Source: Bacteroidota bacterium (GTDB taxonomy: Bacteria; Bacteroidota; Bacteroidia; AKYH767-A; OLB10). Taken from it: a stretch of DNA of 64,000 bases. The stretch is from positions 248,001 through 312,000 of the forward strand of contig JADKFA010000001.1 of NCBI GenBank assembly GCA_016717725.1. Reading direction: 5' to 3'. The notes under the pieces are model-generated. The model searched no databases and was not told where the DNA came from. It saw only the letters and a list, made by a program, of their open reading frames with translations. This document shows positions 28,566 through 35,953 of this stretch, in pieces. Position numbers and translations under genes: made by a program. Position 1 is the stretch's first letter; every line of letters begins with the position of its first letter.

Positions 28566-29501
28566 TTATGCTTTTACAAAAAGTGAACTAATAGACTCAT
28601 ACGAGTACACTCTTTGAATGGCTTTTGCGAATAATGCTGCGGTTGGTAATTGTTTAATTTTAGTACTTGGTTTTACGAGAGGAATCGTATCACAAACTAC
28701 AAGTTCAGTAAGATGCGAATCGGCAATTCGCTCATAAGCTTTTCCACTTAGGACAGGATGAGTACAGAAAGCGCGAACGCTTGCGGCACCTTGATCGATG
28801 AGCATGCTCGCTGCTTTTGTTAACGTACCGGCGGTATCAACGATATCGTCAACAAGGATACAATCGCGACCAGTGACGTCACCTATAACTTGCATTCCTT
28901 CAATCTCGTTAGCACGTTTACGGTGCTTATCGATTACCGACATATCGGCACTAAAATATGAAGCATAAGAACGGGCTCTGTGTACACCACCCATATCAGG
29001 AGCACAAATCATCATATTAGGAAGATTCAAACTCTTAATATAAGGAACGAAGATGGCAGAAGCATCCATATGATCAACGGGAACATCAAAAAAGCCTTGA
29101 ATTTGGGGTGCATGAAGATCCATTGTCATTACCCGAGTTACTCCAGCAGCAACCAACAGATTGGCAACCAATTTAGAAGCGATCGCCACCCTTGGCTTGT
29201 CTTTACGATCGCTGCGTGCATATCCGAAATAAGGAATAACAGCAGTAATATAATGAGCTGAAGCTCTTTTTGCTGCGTCGATTAGCAGGAGCAATTCAAA
29301 CAAATTATCGGTTGGAGAGAAAGTACTTTGAATGATAAATACATCACATCCACGAACACTTTCATCAAATGAAGGAGAAAATTCACCATCACTAAAACGG
29401 GCTACTTTAACATCTCCCAGAGGGGAACCGTAACATTCCGCGATTTGCTCTGCTAGATATTTTGATGAAGTCCCTGAGAATATTTTTACTTGCCTAGCCA
29501 T
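28566..29501 (-). CDS. prs: Ribose-phosphate pyrophosphokinase
   Basis: A 311-aa PRPP synthase. It has N-terminal KIFSGTSSKYLAEQIAECYG, a flexible loop around IPYFGYARSDRKDKPR, Mg-binding TMDLHAPQIQGFFDVPVDH, and the PRPP loop DDIVDTAGTLTKA. It makes PRPP for nucleotide, His and Trp synthesis. It is the first gene of the prs-rplY-pth group. Confidence 0.96.
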   Translation of the reverse strand: MARQVKIFSGTSSKYLAEQIAECYGSPLGDVKVARFSDGEFSPSFDESVRGCDVFIIQSTFSPTDNLFELLLLIDAAKRASAHYITAVIPYFGYARSDRKDKPRVAIASKLVANLLVAAGVTRVMTMDLHAPQIQGFFDVPVDHMDASAIFVPYIKSLNLPNMMICAPDMGGVHRARSYASYFSADMSVIDKHRKRANEIEGMQVIGDVTGRDCILVDDIVDTAGTLTKAASMLIDQGAASVRAFCTHPVLSGKAYERIADSHLTELVVCDTIPLVKPSTKIKQLPTAALFAKAIQRVYSYESISSLFVKA

Positions 29502-29631
29502 GGTTTTTCCTTCTTATAAAAGGGCTGCAAAGAAACTAAAAATTACGCGTTTATCAAAATGAATTTAACAAATAGGTGTTGAAAAATGAAGAGTTTTTTT
29601 ACTTTTGCCAACTGTTTGTCGAAAAAGGGTG

Positions 29632-29639
29632 TATTTTTG
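29632..29639 (+). promoter_or_regulatory. Promoter-like -7 box (TATTTTTG)
   Basis: It matches the Bacteroidota sigma-A consensus TAnnTTTG. TTTG motifs lie upstream at 29604 and 29615, but neither has the usual 19-21 bp spacing, so the -33 element is uncertain. It is probably the promoter of the tRNA-Leu locus. Confidence 0.35.
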
Positions 29640-29709
29640 CCTCCTGGTTCAACCAGCAGAATCGTAAGTTCTTAAAATTCAAGGATTTACTATATTTCAA
29701 TTTAATTAT

Positions 29710-29723
29710 GCCCGGATGGCGGA
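29710..29723 (+). repeat. tRNA-Leu 5'-end fragment, relic A
   Basis: Identical to the first 14 bases of the tRNA at 29950 (GCCCGGATGGCGGA). It then diverges and ends in a CCCGCC block that could pair with GGCGG. Confidence 0.55.
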
Positions 29724-29790
29724 CCTGACGAAGGAAAGCCCGCCACTCGGATGAATAAAGTTTGTGTTGCTTGCCAACACATTTAATAAT

Positions 29791-29847
29791 GCCCGGATGG
29801 CGGCCCCGATAGCTATCGGGGTGGTAGACTAACTTGCTAGCAAGTTA
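29791..29847 (+). pseudogene. tRNA-Leu relic B invaded by two palindromes
   Basis: GCCCGGATGGCGG (29791-29803) is followed by the palindrome CCCCGATAGCTATCGGGG (29804-29821), then the tRNA D-loop block TGGTAGAC (29822-29829), then a second perfect palindrome TAACTTGCTAGCAAGTTA (29830-29847). In the true tRNA the first and third blocks are separated by only AAT. The 27 bases before it are the same as those before the real gene. Confidence 0.75.
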
Positions 29848-29949
29848 GAATGTCGATCATGTGTGTGAATGAATGTTCTTTAAATATTTAATATCTCGTA
29901 TATTCAACAGATATTATAGTGGGTGTTGCTTGCCAACACATTTAATAAT

Positions 29950-30033
29950 GCCCGGATGGCGGAATTGGTAGACGCGCTGGTCTCAAACACCTGTGCCTTC
30001 ACTGGCATGCCGGTTCGACTCCGGCTCCGGGTA
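29950..30033 (+). tRNA. tRNA-Leu (anticodon CAA)
   Basis: Acceptor GCCCGGA pairs with TCCGGGT. The D-arm has GCGGAATTGGTAGACGC, the anticodon loop is CTCAAAC (anticodon CAA), the variable arm is TGCC-TTCACT-GGCA, and the T-arm is GCCGG-TTCGACT-CCGGC. CCA is not encoded. The anticodon stem CTGGT / ACCTG has one T-T mismatch where ACCAG would be expected. It is followed by a palindrome and a strong terminator. Confidence 0.9.
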
Positions 30034-30041
30034 CGAAACAG

Positions 30042-30059
30042 TCCCGATAGCTATCGGGA
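30042..30059. repeat. Perfect palindrome TCCCGATAGCTATCGGGA
   Basis: An 18-bp perfect palindrome between tRNA-Leu and its terminator. It is the same family as 10694, 26301, 26611, 29804 and 30476. Confidence 0.85.
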
Positions 30060-30060
30060 G

Positions 30061-30096
30061 AGTAACACTGCGAGAGCGGTGTTACTTTCTCTGTTT
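30061..30096 (+). terminator. Terminator after tRNA-Leu
   Basis: An 11-bp stem (AGTAACACTGC / GCGGTGTTACT, one wobble) capped by a GAGA tetraloop, followed by a T-rich tract. Confidence 0.85.
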
Positions 30097-30181
30097 TTCT
30101 TTTTTCACATGCTTGAAAAGCCTGTACTTTTTTTTCAATTAGCAGACTATTCGTCTAAGTTTAACATAAATCATTTTTCAA

Positions 30182-30466
30182 ATGGCATCTGTATATATAC
30201 TTTATTCCTCAAAAATTGACCGCTATTATGTCGGAAGTTGCTTAGATCTTTCGGAAAGATTAAATCAACACAATAGCAAATTCTTTAGTTCAGCTTTTAC
30301 TCAAAAATCTGATGATTGGATTTTATTTCTTTCCATTGATGAACTACTATATCACCAAGCTAGGAATATTGAGGTGCATATCAAAAAAATGAAGAGCAGG
30401 AAATATATTCAACATTTGAAAGAATTTCCAGAGCTGATAGATCAATTAAAGAAAAAATTCTCTTAA
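30182..30466 (+). CDS. GIY-YIG nuclease family protein
   Basis: A 94-aa single-domain GIY-YIG protein. VYILYSS (4-10) and YYVGSC (15-20) form the paired motif, followed by the catalytic Arg in LSERLNQHN and a conserved C-terminal helix (QARNIEVHIKKMKSRKYIQH). Stand-alone members of this UvrC/URI-like group are abundant in Bacteroidota and mostly uncharacterised. It sits between tRNA-Leu and a tRNA-Leu relic that begins right after the stop codon, which suggests a link between this small nuclease and tRNA-gene rearrangement. Confidence 0.9.
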   Translation: MASVYILYSSKIDRYYVGSCLDLSERLNQHNSKFFSSAFTQKSDDWILFLSIDELLYHQARNIEVHIKKMKSRKYIQHLKEFPELIDQLKKKFS

Positions 30467-30469
30467 TAG

Positions 30470-30531
30470 TGGCGGCTCCGATAGCTACCGGGGTGGTAGA
30501 CCTGCCGGCAGGCAGGCAGGTGCGCTGGTCT
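30470..30531 (+). pseudogene. tRNA-Leu relic C invaded by two palindromes
   Basis: Three blocks of tRNA-Leu appear in order: TGGCGG (30470), TGGTAGAC (30494) and GCGCTGGTCT (30522). They are separated by CTCCGATAGCTACCGGGG (30476-30493) and CTGCCGGCAGGCAGGCAGGT (30502-30521). The first palindrome occupies exactly the same site as in relic B. Confidence 0.75.
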
Positions 30532-30915
30532 GTGAATTCTATAATGTTTCGCAAAAACATTTTTTCACACGCCCATAAATAGTAATTCTATAAACCCTTT
30601 TTTTAAAACAATATCAATATGTTCGAATTTCAAAAAAAGAAGTTTGCAAAAAGCGAAACTATTTCATTTAACGCGTAAAAGAATTATTCTTTCGCGGCAA
30701 TTAGAAAATTGTTCAAGAAACCAACTGGCTTTTAGTTGAACTTTTCTGACTACATTATTTTCTTTCAATAATTTTCGAATATTTCATTCAGAAGTAAAAA
30801 GTAATTTGAAATGAAGACAACACAACGAAATCTCCTTTAACAATACTGCTTCTAATGTGCTGAAATCAAATACACCTAATTCATTTCAGCCTACTAATAA
30901 ACTCTTTAAATGATA

Positions 30916-30933
30916 ACATGATTATTATCATGT
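30916..30933. promoter_or_regulatory. FNR/CRP-type operator ACATGATTATTATCATGT
   Basis: A 7-bp-arm palindrome with a 4-nt centre that contains the TGAT-N4-ATCA core recognised by FNR/DNR-type regulators. It lies 56 bp upstream of the first ATG of the putative NO-response operon. The regulator is not encoded in the window. Confidence 0.5.
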
Positions 30934-30947
30934 CCAAGATTGTTTAT

Positions 30948-30967
30948 TTCGGATATTTTTGTCCGAT
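30948..30967. promoter_or_regulatory. Rrf2 (NsrR-like) operator upstream of the NO-response operon
   Basis: TTCGGATATTTTTGTCCGAT, an inverted repeat TCGGA...TCCGA. It matches the palindrome upstream of the Rrf2 gene (36558-36577) at 17 of 20 positions. It contains a -7-like box TATTTTTG (30954-30961), so binding would block the promoter. It ends 21 bp before ATG 30989. Confidence 0.6.
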
Positions 30968-30988
30968 TAATAATTAATTAAATTGAAC

Positions 30989-32794
30989 ATGCCCATCACA
31001 CCACTTCATTCATTTCATATTCCAGTTATGGGGTTGGGATACACTATAGACACTCCAATTAAGGTAGGCAAATTTGGGATTTCATCAGTAGTATCAATCA
31101 TCGAAGATCACCTTGTGGAACAAATGCGTGAAATTATCTCTACCAGAGAAAATATACCTTTTGAAAAAATAACTGCAAAAGAAGATGATTCAAGAGCGAA
31201 AAGAATAACCAGCTACTTGAATTTACTTCAAAAAGTATTGAACGGACAGATCCAAAAACTCAAAAACGAAGATTTTGACAAGGATGAAGATATCAATAAG
31301 TATTTCGAACTGTTGTCCAATACTTCGCCATTAAAATCTCTTTACCTTTCATTAAAGACAAGCAAGGGAACAGAAAAAAAAACAATAGAAGACCAATTAA
31401 AATCATCAATAGAAGTAGGTTCAATAGATGTAAACATCATGACCAAACTTGATAAGCTCAACTACACAAAATCTGGAGAAGCTTTACCTCAAGAATATTC
31501 AGATGCATTATCTGCATTAAGAGGGTATGCTAATAGCAATTTATGTTCATCTATTGTTTTTTCAGCTGGGCTAAATCCAAGATTATTTTCCTATTGCGAA
31601 AAATTCGAAGACTTTTGCCCAAACGAAGATGGCATAATAAAGAAAAAAATAATTTTAAAAGTAAGCGACTATCGTTCTGCCCTAATACAAGGAAAATATC
31701 TTGCAAAAAAAGGGCTTTGGATTTCAGAATTCAGAATTGAATCAGGAATTAATTGTGGAGGTCATGCATTTGTCTCCAATGGTTTGCTTCTTGGTCCAAT
31801 ACTCGAAGAATTCAAACAAAAAAGAGAAGACCTTTATCAAGAGTTATTTAACGAATGCAATAAAACATTATTGCTAAAAGAAAAATTTCCGTTATCACCT
31901 CATGCTACTTTATCATTTACAGCACAAGGAGGAATTGGCACATCTGAAGAGCATAAAAACTTACTTGAATATTATCAACTCAACTCCCTTGGGTGGGGCA
32001 GTCCGTTTTTAATGGTTCCAGAAGCCACTAACGTCGACAAAGAAACTTTACTCAAATTAATCAAGGCAAAAAAAACTGACTATTATATTAGTCATGCATC
32101 ACCCCTCGGAGTTCCCTTTAACAATTTCAAAGAAAGTAGTGCAGAAAAACAAAGAAAACAAAGAATAGCGCAAAACAAACCCGGAAGCCCTTGCTATAAA
32201 AAATTCTTGTCGAACAATACTGAGTTTACTGAAAAGATGATTTGCACAGCTTCTAGACAATATCAACATTTGAAAATAAAACAACTTGAAAAAACGATTA
32301 CGGATAAAACAGAATTAAAAGATCAAATAAAGGAGGCAACAGAAAAAGATTGTCTGTGCGCTGGATTAGGTGCCTCCGCAATATTAGTAAACCATCAGAG
32401 ACCATCACATAATTTGACTGCTGTAACCATTTGTCCAGGCCCAAACCTTGCCTATTTCTCTGGTAGTTTTTCATTGAAACAAATGGTGGATCATATTTAT
32501 GGAAGAACACAATTATTAAATGAAACTTTTAGGCCACATGTTTTCATTAATGAACTCGAACTATATATCTCTTACATCAAAAGAGAATTCGAAAAAAGCA
32601 GAAGCAACTTAACCGAAAAGCGCAAATCCTATTTTTCATCGTTCAAAGCCAACTTAATGGAAGGAATTAAATATTACGAGCAATACTTTACACCACTTCT
32701 ATTTGTAAATGATGTAGTATTTCAAAAAAATATTTTATTGCTTGAAGAAAATAAAATATCAATTCAAAAAATATTCTATTCTTTAGATAAATAA
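30989..32794 (+). CDS. Putative FMN-barrel protein, nitronate-monooxygenase-like, 601 aa
   Basis: From ATG 30989 (MPITPLHSFHIPVMGLGYTI); a TTG 6 bp upstream is less likely. I do not recognise a named family. The first part (FHIPVMGLGYTIDTPIKVGK, GISSVVSIIEDHL) and the middle motifs INCGGHAF and TAQGGIGTSEEHKNLLEYYQ resemble the EAGGH and AAGGI...G phosphate-binding motifs of nitronate monooxygenases and related FMN TIM barrels, with GSPFLMVPEA as a further match. A late CLCAGLGASAILVN segment has no known meaning. It is the first gene of a compact four-gene operon with tyrosine phenol-lyase and a NorCB-like pair, behind an Rrf2 operator. A flavin-dependent oxidoreductase role is inferred. Confidence 0.6.
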   Translation: MPITPLHSFHIPVMGLGYTIDTPIKVGKFGISSVVSIIEDHLVEQMREIISTRENIPFEKITAKEDDSRAKRITSYLNLLQKVLNGQIQKLKNEDFDKDEDINKYFELLSNTSPLKSLYLSLKTSKGTEKKTIEDQLKSSIEVGSIDVNIMTKLDKLNYTKSGEALPQEYSDALSALRGYANSNLCSSIVFSAGLNPRLFSYCEKFEDFCPNEDGIIKKKIILKVSDYRSALIQGKYLAKKGLWISEFRIESGINCGGHAFVSNGLLLGPILEEFKQKREDLYQELFNECNKTLLLKEKFPLSPHATLSFTAQGGIGTSEEHKNLLEYYQLNSLGWGSPFLMVPEATNVDKETLLKLIKAKKTDYYISHASPLGVPFNNFKESSAEKQRKQRIAQNKPGSPCYKKFLSNNTEFTEKMICTASRQYQHLKIKQLEKTITDKTELKDQIKEATEKDCLCAGLGASAILVNHQRPSHNLTAVTICPGPNLAYFSGSFSLKQMVDHIYGRTQLLNETFRPHVFINELELYISYIKREFEKSRSNLTEKRKSYFSSFKANLMEGIKYYEQYFTPLLFVNDVVFQKNILLLEENKISIQKIFYSLDK

Positions 32795-32826
32795 CAAATA
32801 CTATTCCTAACAACTTCAAGCGTGAC

Positions 32827-34206
32827 ATGAAAAGTAAAATCTCTTGGGCAGAACCCTACAAAATGAAAATGGTTGAGTTGTTAAAGATGACCAACAGCAA
32901 ACAAAGAACGAAAGCAATAAAAGAAGCAGGATACAACACTTTTTTATTAAAGTCAGAAGATGTTTATATTGATTTATTGACCGACAGCGGAACCAATTCC
33001 ATGAGTGATCGCCAATGGGGAGCATTCATGACTGGTGATGAAGCTTATGCCGGCAGCAAGAGTTTTTACAAATTGGAAAAAGCAATTCAACAATTTTACG
33101 GATATAAATACATCATTCCAACTCATCAAGGTAGAGCTGCTGAAAATATTTTATCAAAAATACTGATTAAAAAAGGAGATGTCATTCCTGGAAACATGTA
33201 CTTTACCACAACGCGACTACATCAAGAACTAGCTGGTGGTCAATTTTTTGATATTATTATTGATGAAGCGCATGATCCATTTAACGAACATCCATTTAAA
33301 GGGAATATTGACATCAGCAAACTTGATAAATTAGTAAAAAAATATGGTGCAAAAAAAATTCCTTATGTAAGTTTAGCAACAAACGTAAATTTAGCAGGTG
33401 GGCAGCCCATCAGCATGGAAAACTTAAAAGAACTCAGACACTACACCAAAAAACACAAAATTAGAATTATTCATGACATGACTCGCGTTGCAGAAAATGC
33501 ATACTTCATTCAACAACGAGAAAAAGGATATGAAAAGAAAAGCATTAAAGAAATCGTAAAAGAAATTTGTTCTCATACCGATGGTGCAACAATGAGTGCC
33601 AAAAAAGATGCGCTCGTAAATATTGGTGGATTTCTGGCAACCAATGAATGGGACGTTTACGAAGAAGCAAGAAACCTTGTTGTGGTATATGAAGGTCTTC
33701 ATACATATGGTGGCTTAGCTGGTCGTGATATGGAAGCAATAGCCATTGGTATCGAAGAAAGTCTTGATGACTTCCATCAACATGCACGTGTTGGTCAAGT
33801 TGAATATTTAGGCACTAAAATGATAGAATATAAGATTCCTATTGTAAAGCCTATTGGAGGACATGGAATTTTTGTTGATGCAAAATCATTTCTTCCTCAC
33901 CTTAATCAAGAACAATATCCTGCTCAAACACTAGCAGCAGAAATATACATTGAAGGCGGCATTCGCACGATGGAGAGAGGAATTGTTTCGGCTGGTCGAA
34001 AATCAAATGGTGAAAATCACAAACCGAAACTAGAACTTGTACGCTTCACCATTCCTCGTCGAGTCTATACGCAAGCACATATGGATGTAATAGCGGAATC
34101 GGCAGCATCAGTATATGATAGAAGAAAACACATCAAAGGTTTAAAAATGATATATGAACCAAAATACTTACGCTTTTTTCAAGCCAAATTCGAAACAATA
34201 AAATAA
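32827..34206 (+). CDS. tpl: Tyrosine phenol-lyase
   Basis: 459 aa, a PLP beta-eliminating lyase. The key tyrosine phenol-lyase residues are kept: Tyr74 (DEAYAGS), Thr127 in MYFTTTR, PLP Lys260 in SAKKDALVNIGG, Arg384 in TMERGIVSAGR (equivalent to Citrobacter Arg381, which reads the phenolic ring), and the Phe pair in LRFFQAKF. Tryptophanases have D-T-T and EIG at the two discriminating positions, so TPL is preferred. It converts tyrosine to phenol, pyruvate and ammonia and can run in reverse. It starts 32 bp after the FMN-barrel gene and ends 33 bp before the cytochrome gene. Placement in a putatively NO-controlled operon is unusual. Confidence 0.85.
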   Translation: MKSKISWAEPYKMKMVELLKMTNSKQRTKAIKEAGYNTFLLKSEDVYIDLLTDSGTNSMSDRQWGAFMTGDEAYAGSKSFYKLEKAIQQFYGYKYIIPTHQGRAAENILSKILIKKGDVIPGNMYFTTTRLHQELAGGQFFDIIIDEAHDPFNEHPFKGNIDISKLDKLVKKYGAKKIPYVSLATNVNLAGGQPISMENLKELRHYTKKHKIRIIHDMTRVAENAYFIQQREKGYEKKSIKEIVKEICSHTDGATMSAKKDALVNIGGFLATNEWDVYEEARNLVVVYEGLHTYGGLAGRDMEAIAIGIEESLDDFHQHARVGQVEYLGTKMIEYKIPIVKPIGGHGIFVDAKSFLPHLNQEQYPAQTLAAEIYIEGGIRTMERGIVSAGRKSNGENHKPKLELVRFTIPRRVYTQAHMDVIAESAASVYDRRKHIKGLKMIYEPKYLRFFQAKFETIK

Positions 34207-34239
34207 AACAATTTAAGTAATAGATTTTAATACTGAACT

Positions 34240-34662
34240 ATGTTTACAATTACACCGAAACATATTTTTATTGCACTCTGTACGTTGTTCCTCATCTATT
34301 CATCATTCATTTATAATCAACCTTCCATTCATTCCAAGAATAAAATATTTCATCAGAAAAGAGCAGGAGAAGGCAAATTGGTATGGCAAAAATACAATTG
34401 CCAAAGTTGCCATCAGCTCTATGGACTTGGAGGATATTTAGGACCAGACCTTACCAATATTTACTCCAATCCTCAAAAAGGAGAAGTTGTTATTAGAGCC
34501 ATGTTAGAATCAGGAACAAGGCAAATGCCTTCTTTTAAATTGAAAGAAGACGAAGTTTTATCACTCCTTGAATTTCTAAAGTCAGCAGATGCAAGTGGTA
34601 GAGCCGACCCACGAGAATTTAAAGTAAACGAATTAGGTTTAACGGAACCAAATGAAAATTAA
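34240..34662 (+). CDS. Membrane-anchored cytochrome c, NorC-like
   Basis: 140 aa: an N-terminal membrane anchor (about residues 8-26) and one c-type haem site in the NorC pattern CQSCHQLYGLGGYLGPDLTN, with the distal Met in RQMPSF. NorC passes electrons to the catalytic NorB subunit. The gene overlaps the following NorB-like gene by 11 bp. Confidence 0.88.
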   Translation: MFTITPKHIFIALCTLFLIYSSFIYNQPSIHSKNKIFHQKRAGEGKLVWQKYNCQSCHQLYGLGGYLGPDLTNIYSNPQKGEVVIRAMLESGTRQMPSFKLKEDEVLSLLEFLKSADASGRADPREFKVNELGLTEPNEN

Positions 34663-35953
34663 CAATGGAAAATTATTCATAACTACAGCACTTCTACTAT
34701 TAGTGCTTGCACTTTGCTTTGGATTACTTTCAGTCATCACCTATTTATTTCCCTATTTTTTGAAAGAAGAATTAGGTTTTTCGGCATTACGACCTTTGCA
34801 TGTTAGCATGGCCATCTTCTGGATAATTCTAGGTGCCACAGGATGTATCTATTATAGTGTTGAAGAATACATTCAAAAAAAAGCAAACAAAAATCTAGCC
34901 CTCATACAATGGGCATTTTGGATAATAGCAATTTTAGGGATAATTCATAGTTATATCAATCATAATTTTGGTGGCAGAGAATACTGGGAGTTCAATACAA
35001 TTTGGGCTATTCCAATTCTAATAGCTTGGATACTTTTCATGTTCAATATAATTCCTCTCATGATCTCTATTAAAAGATGGCCGGTCTATTTTTGGATGTG
35101 GTTTACTGGAATAGTATTTTTTTTATTCACCTTTATTGAAAACTATCTATGGACCATACCCTATTTTAGAGAAAACCTAATTTTAGATATGACGGTTCAA
35201 TGGAAAGTAAATGGATCCCTCGTAGGAGCATGGAATCAAATCTTGTATGGTACTGCTTTTTATCTAATGGACAAATTTGACAACAAGAAAACCATAGGAG
35301 GGTCCAAGCTTGCATTCTTCATGTATTTCTTAGGTCTATTCAATCTAATGTTCAATTGGGGTCATCATATTTATACGCTTCCCACTGAAAACTACATTCG
35401 CTATATCGGGTATATTGTGAGTATGACAGAATGGGTCTTCTTTTTGAAGATTATTTGGTATTGGAAAAAAGAGATTAACTCTACACTTAATTTAAACAAA
35501 GTGTATTCCTACAAATTTATTGCAGCGACGAATGTTTGGGTCTTCCTAAATATGGGACAAGCGATATTAATGTCAATTCCTGCCTTGAATCTCTATACAC
35601 ATGGAACACACGTCACCGTTGCTCATGCGATGGGTACTACAATTGGTATCAACAGTATGATTATACTTTCAACATGCTTCACTTTTTTATACAATAGCAA
35701 ACAAAGTACAATTCCAAATACCATGAATTTTGCCTTTTGGCTACTTCAAATAAGTCTATTTATTTTTTGGACAACACTTAATTGGGCAGGTATTATAAAA
35801 GGAATATGGCAACTTTCAATTGAGCCTATTCCATTTTCAGAAATGATGGAAAGTCTCCGACCGCTATTCGTCACTATATATATTTCAGGAGTGGGAATTT
35901 TCGTTGCAATCCTTCTACTTGTAAAGAATTTATTATGGCGAAAATCTGGTTAA
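34652..35953 (+). CDS. NorB-like haem-copper family protein, non-canonical ligand set
   Basis: 433 aa with about 12 membrane helices. It has the NorB-type low-spin haem His50 (RPLHVSM), the periplasmic motif FGGREYWEF, the paired His238/239 of the FeB/CuB site (NWGHHIYTLP), and His325 as haem b3 ligand (VAHAM). Two expected ligands are changed. Helix VI, where NorB has VHLWVEG, reads LVGAWNQILYG with Asn195/Gln196 and no His or Glu. The HxH pair of helix X is HAM, with Met327 instead of His. This fits one of the alternative nitric-oxide-reductase-like lineages rather than classical cNOR. With the NorC-like subunit it probably reduces NO, but activity is inferred. Confidence 0.8.
   Translation: MKINNGKLFITTALLLLVLALCFGLLSVITYLFPYFLKEELGFSALRPLHVSMAIFWIILGATGCIYYSVEEYIQKKANKNLALIQWAFWIIAILGIIHSYINHNFGGREYWEFNTIWAIPILIAWILFMFNIIPLMISIKRWPVYFWMWFTGIVFFLFTFIENYLWTIPYFRENLILDMTVQWKVNGSLVGAWNQILYGTAFYLMDKFDNKKTIGGSKLAFFMYFLGLFNLMFNWGHHIYTLPTENYIRYIGYIVSMTEWVFFLKIIWYWKKEINSTLNLNKVYSYKFIAATNVWVFLNMGQAILMSIPALNLYTHGTHVTVAHAMGTTIGINSMIILSTCFTFLYNSKQSTIPNTMNFAFWLLQISLFIFWTTLNWAGIIKGIWQLSIEPIPFSEMMESLRPLFVTIYISGVGIFVAILLLVKNLLWRKSG

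Larger units (their letters stand above)
29502..29949. other. Gap upstream of tRNA-Leu with promoter-like box and tRNA relics
   Basis: No protein gene. It contains a Bacteroidota -7-like box TATTTTTG at 29632-29639, two partial copies of the tRNA-Leu 5' end (29710 and 29791), and a 17-nt hairpin GTGTTGCTTGCCAACAC that precedes both the second partial copy and the true tRNA gene. Confidence 0.6.
30532..30988. other. Gene-free gap with a regulatory region at its right end
   Basis: AT-rich with no convincing coding frame. The last 75 bp hold an FNR-type palindrome and an Rrf2-type operator. Confidence 0.6.

Noticed and set aside
32827..34206. Tryptophanase
   Set aside because: The residues that distinguish the two enzymes (TTTR and MERG segments) are those of tyrosine phenol-lyase.
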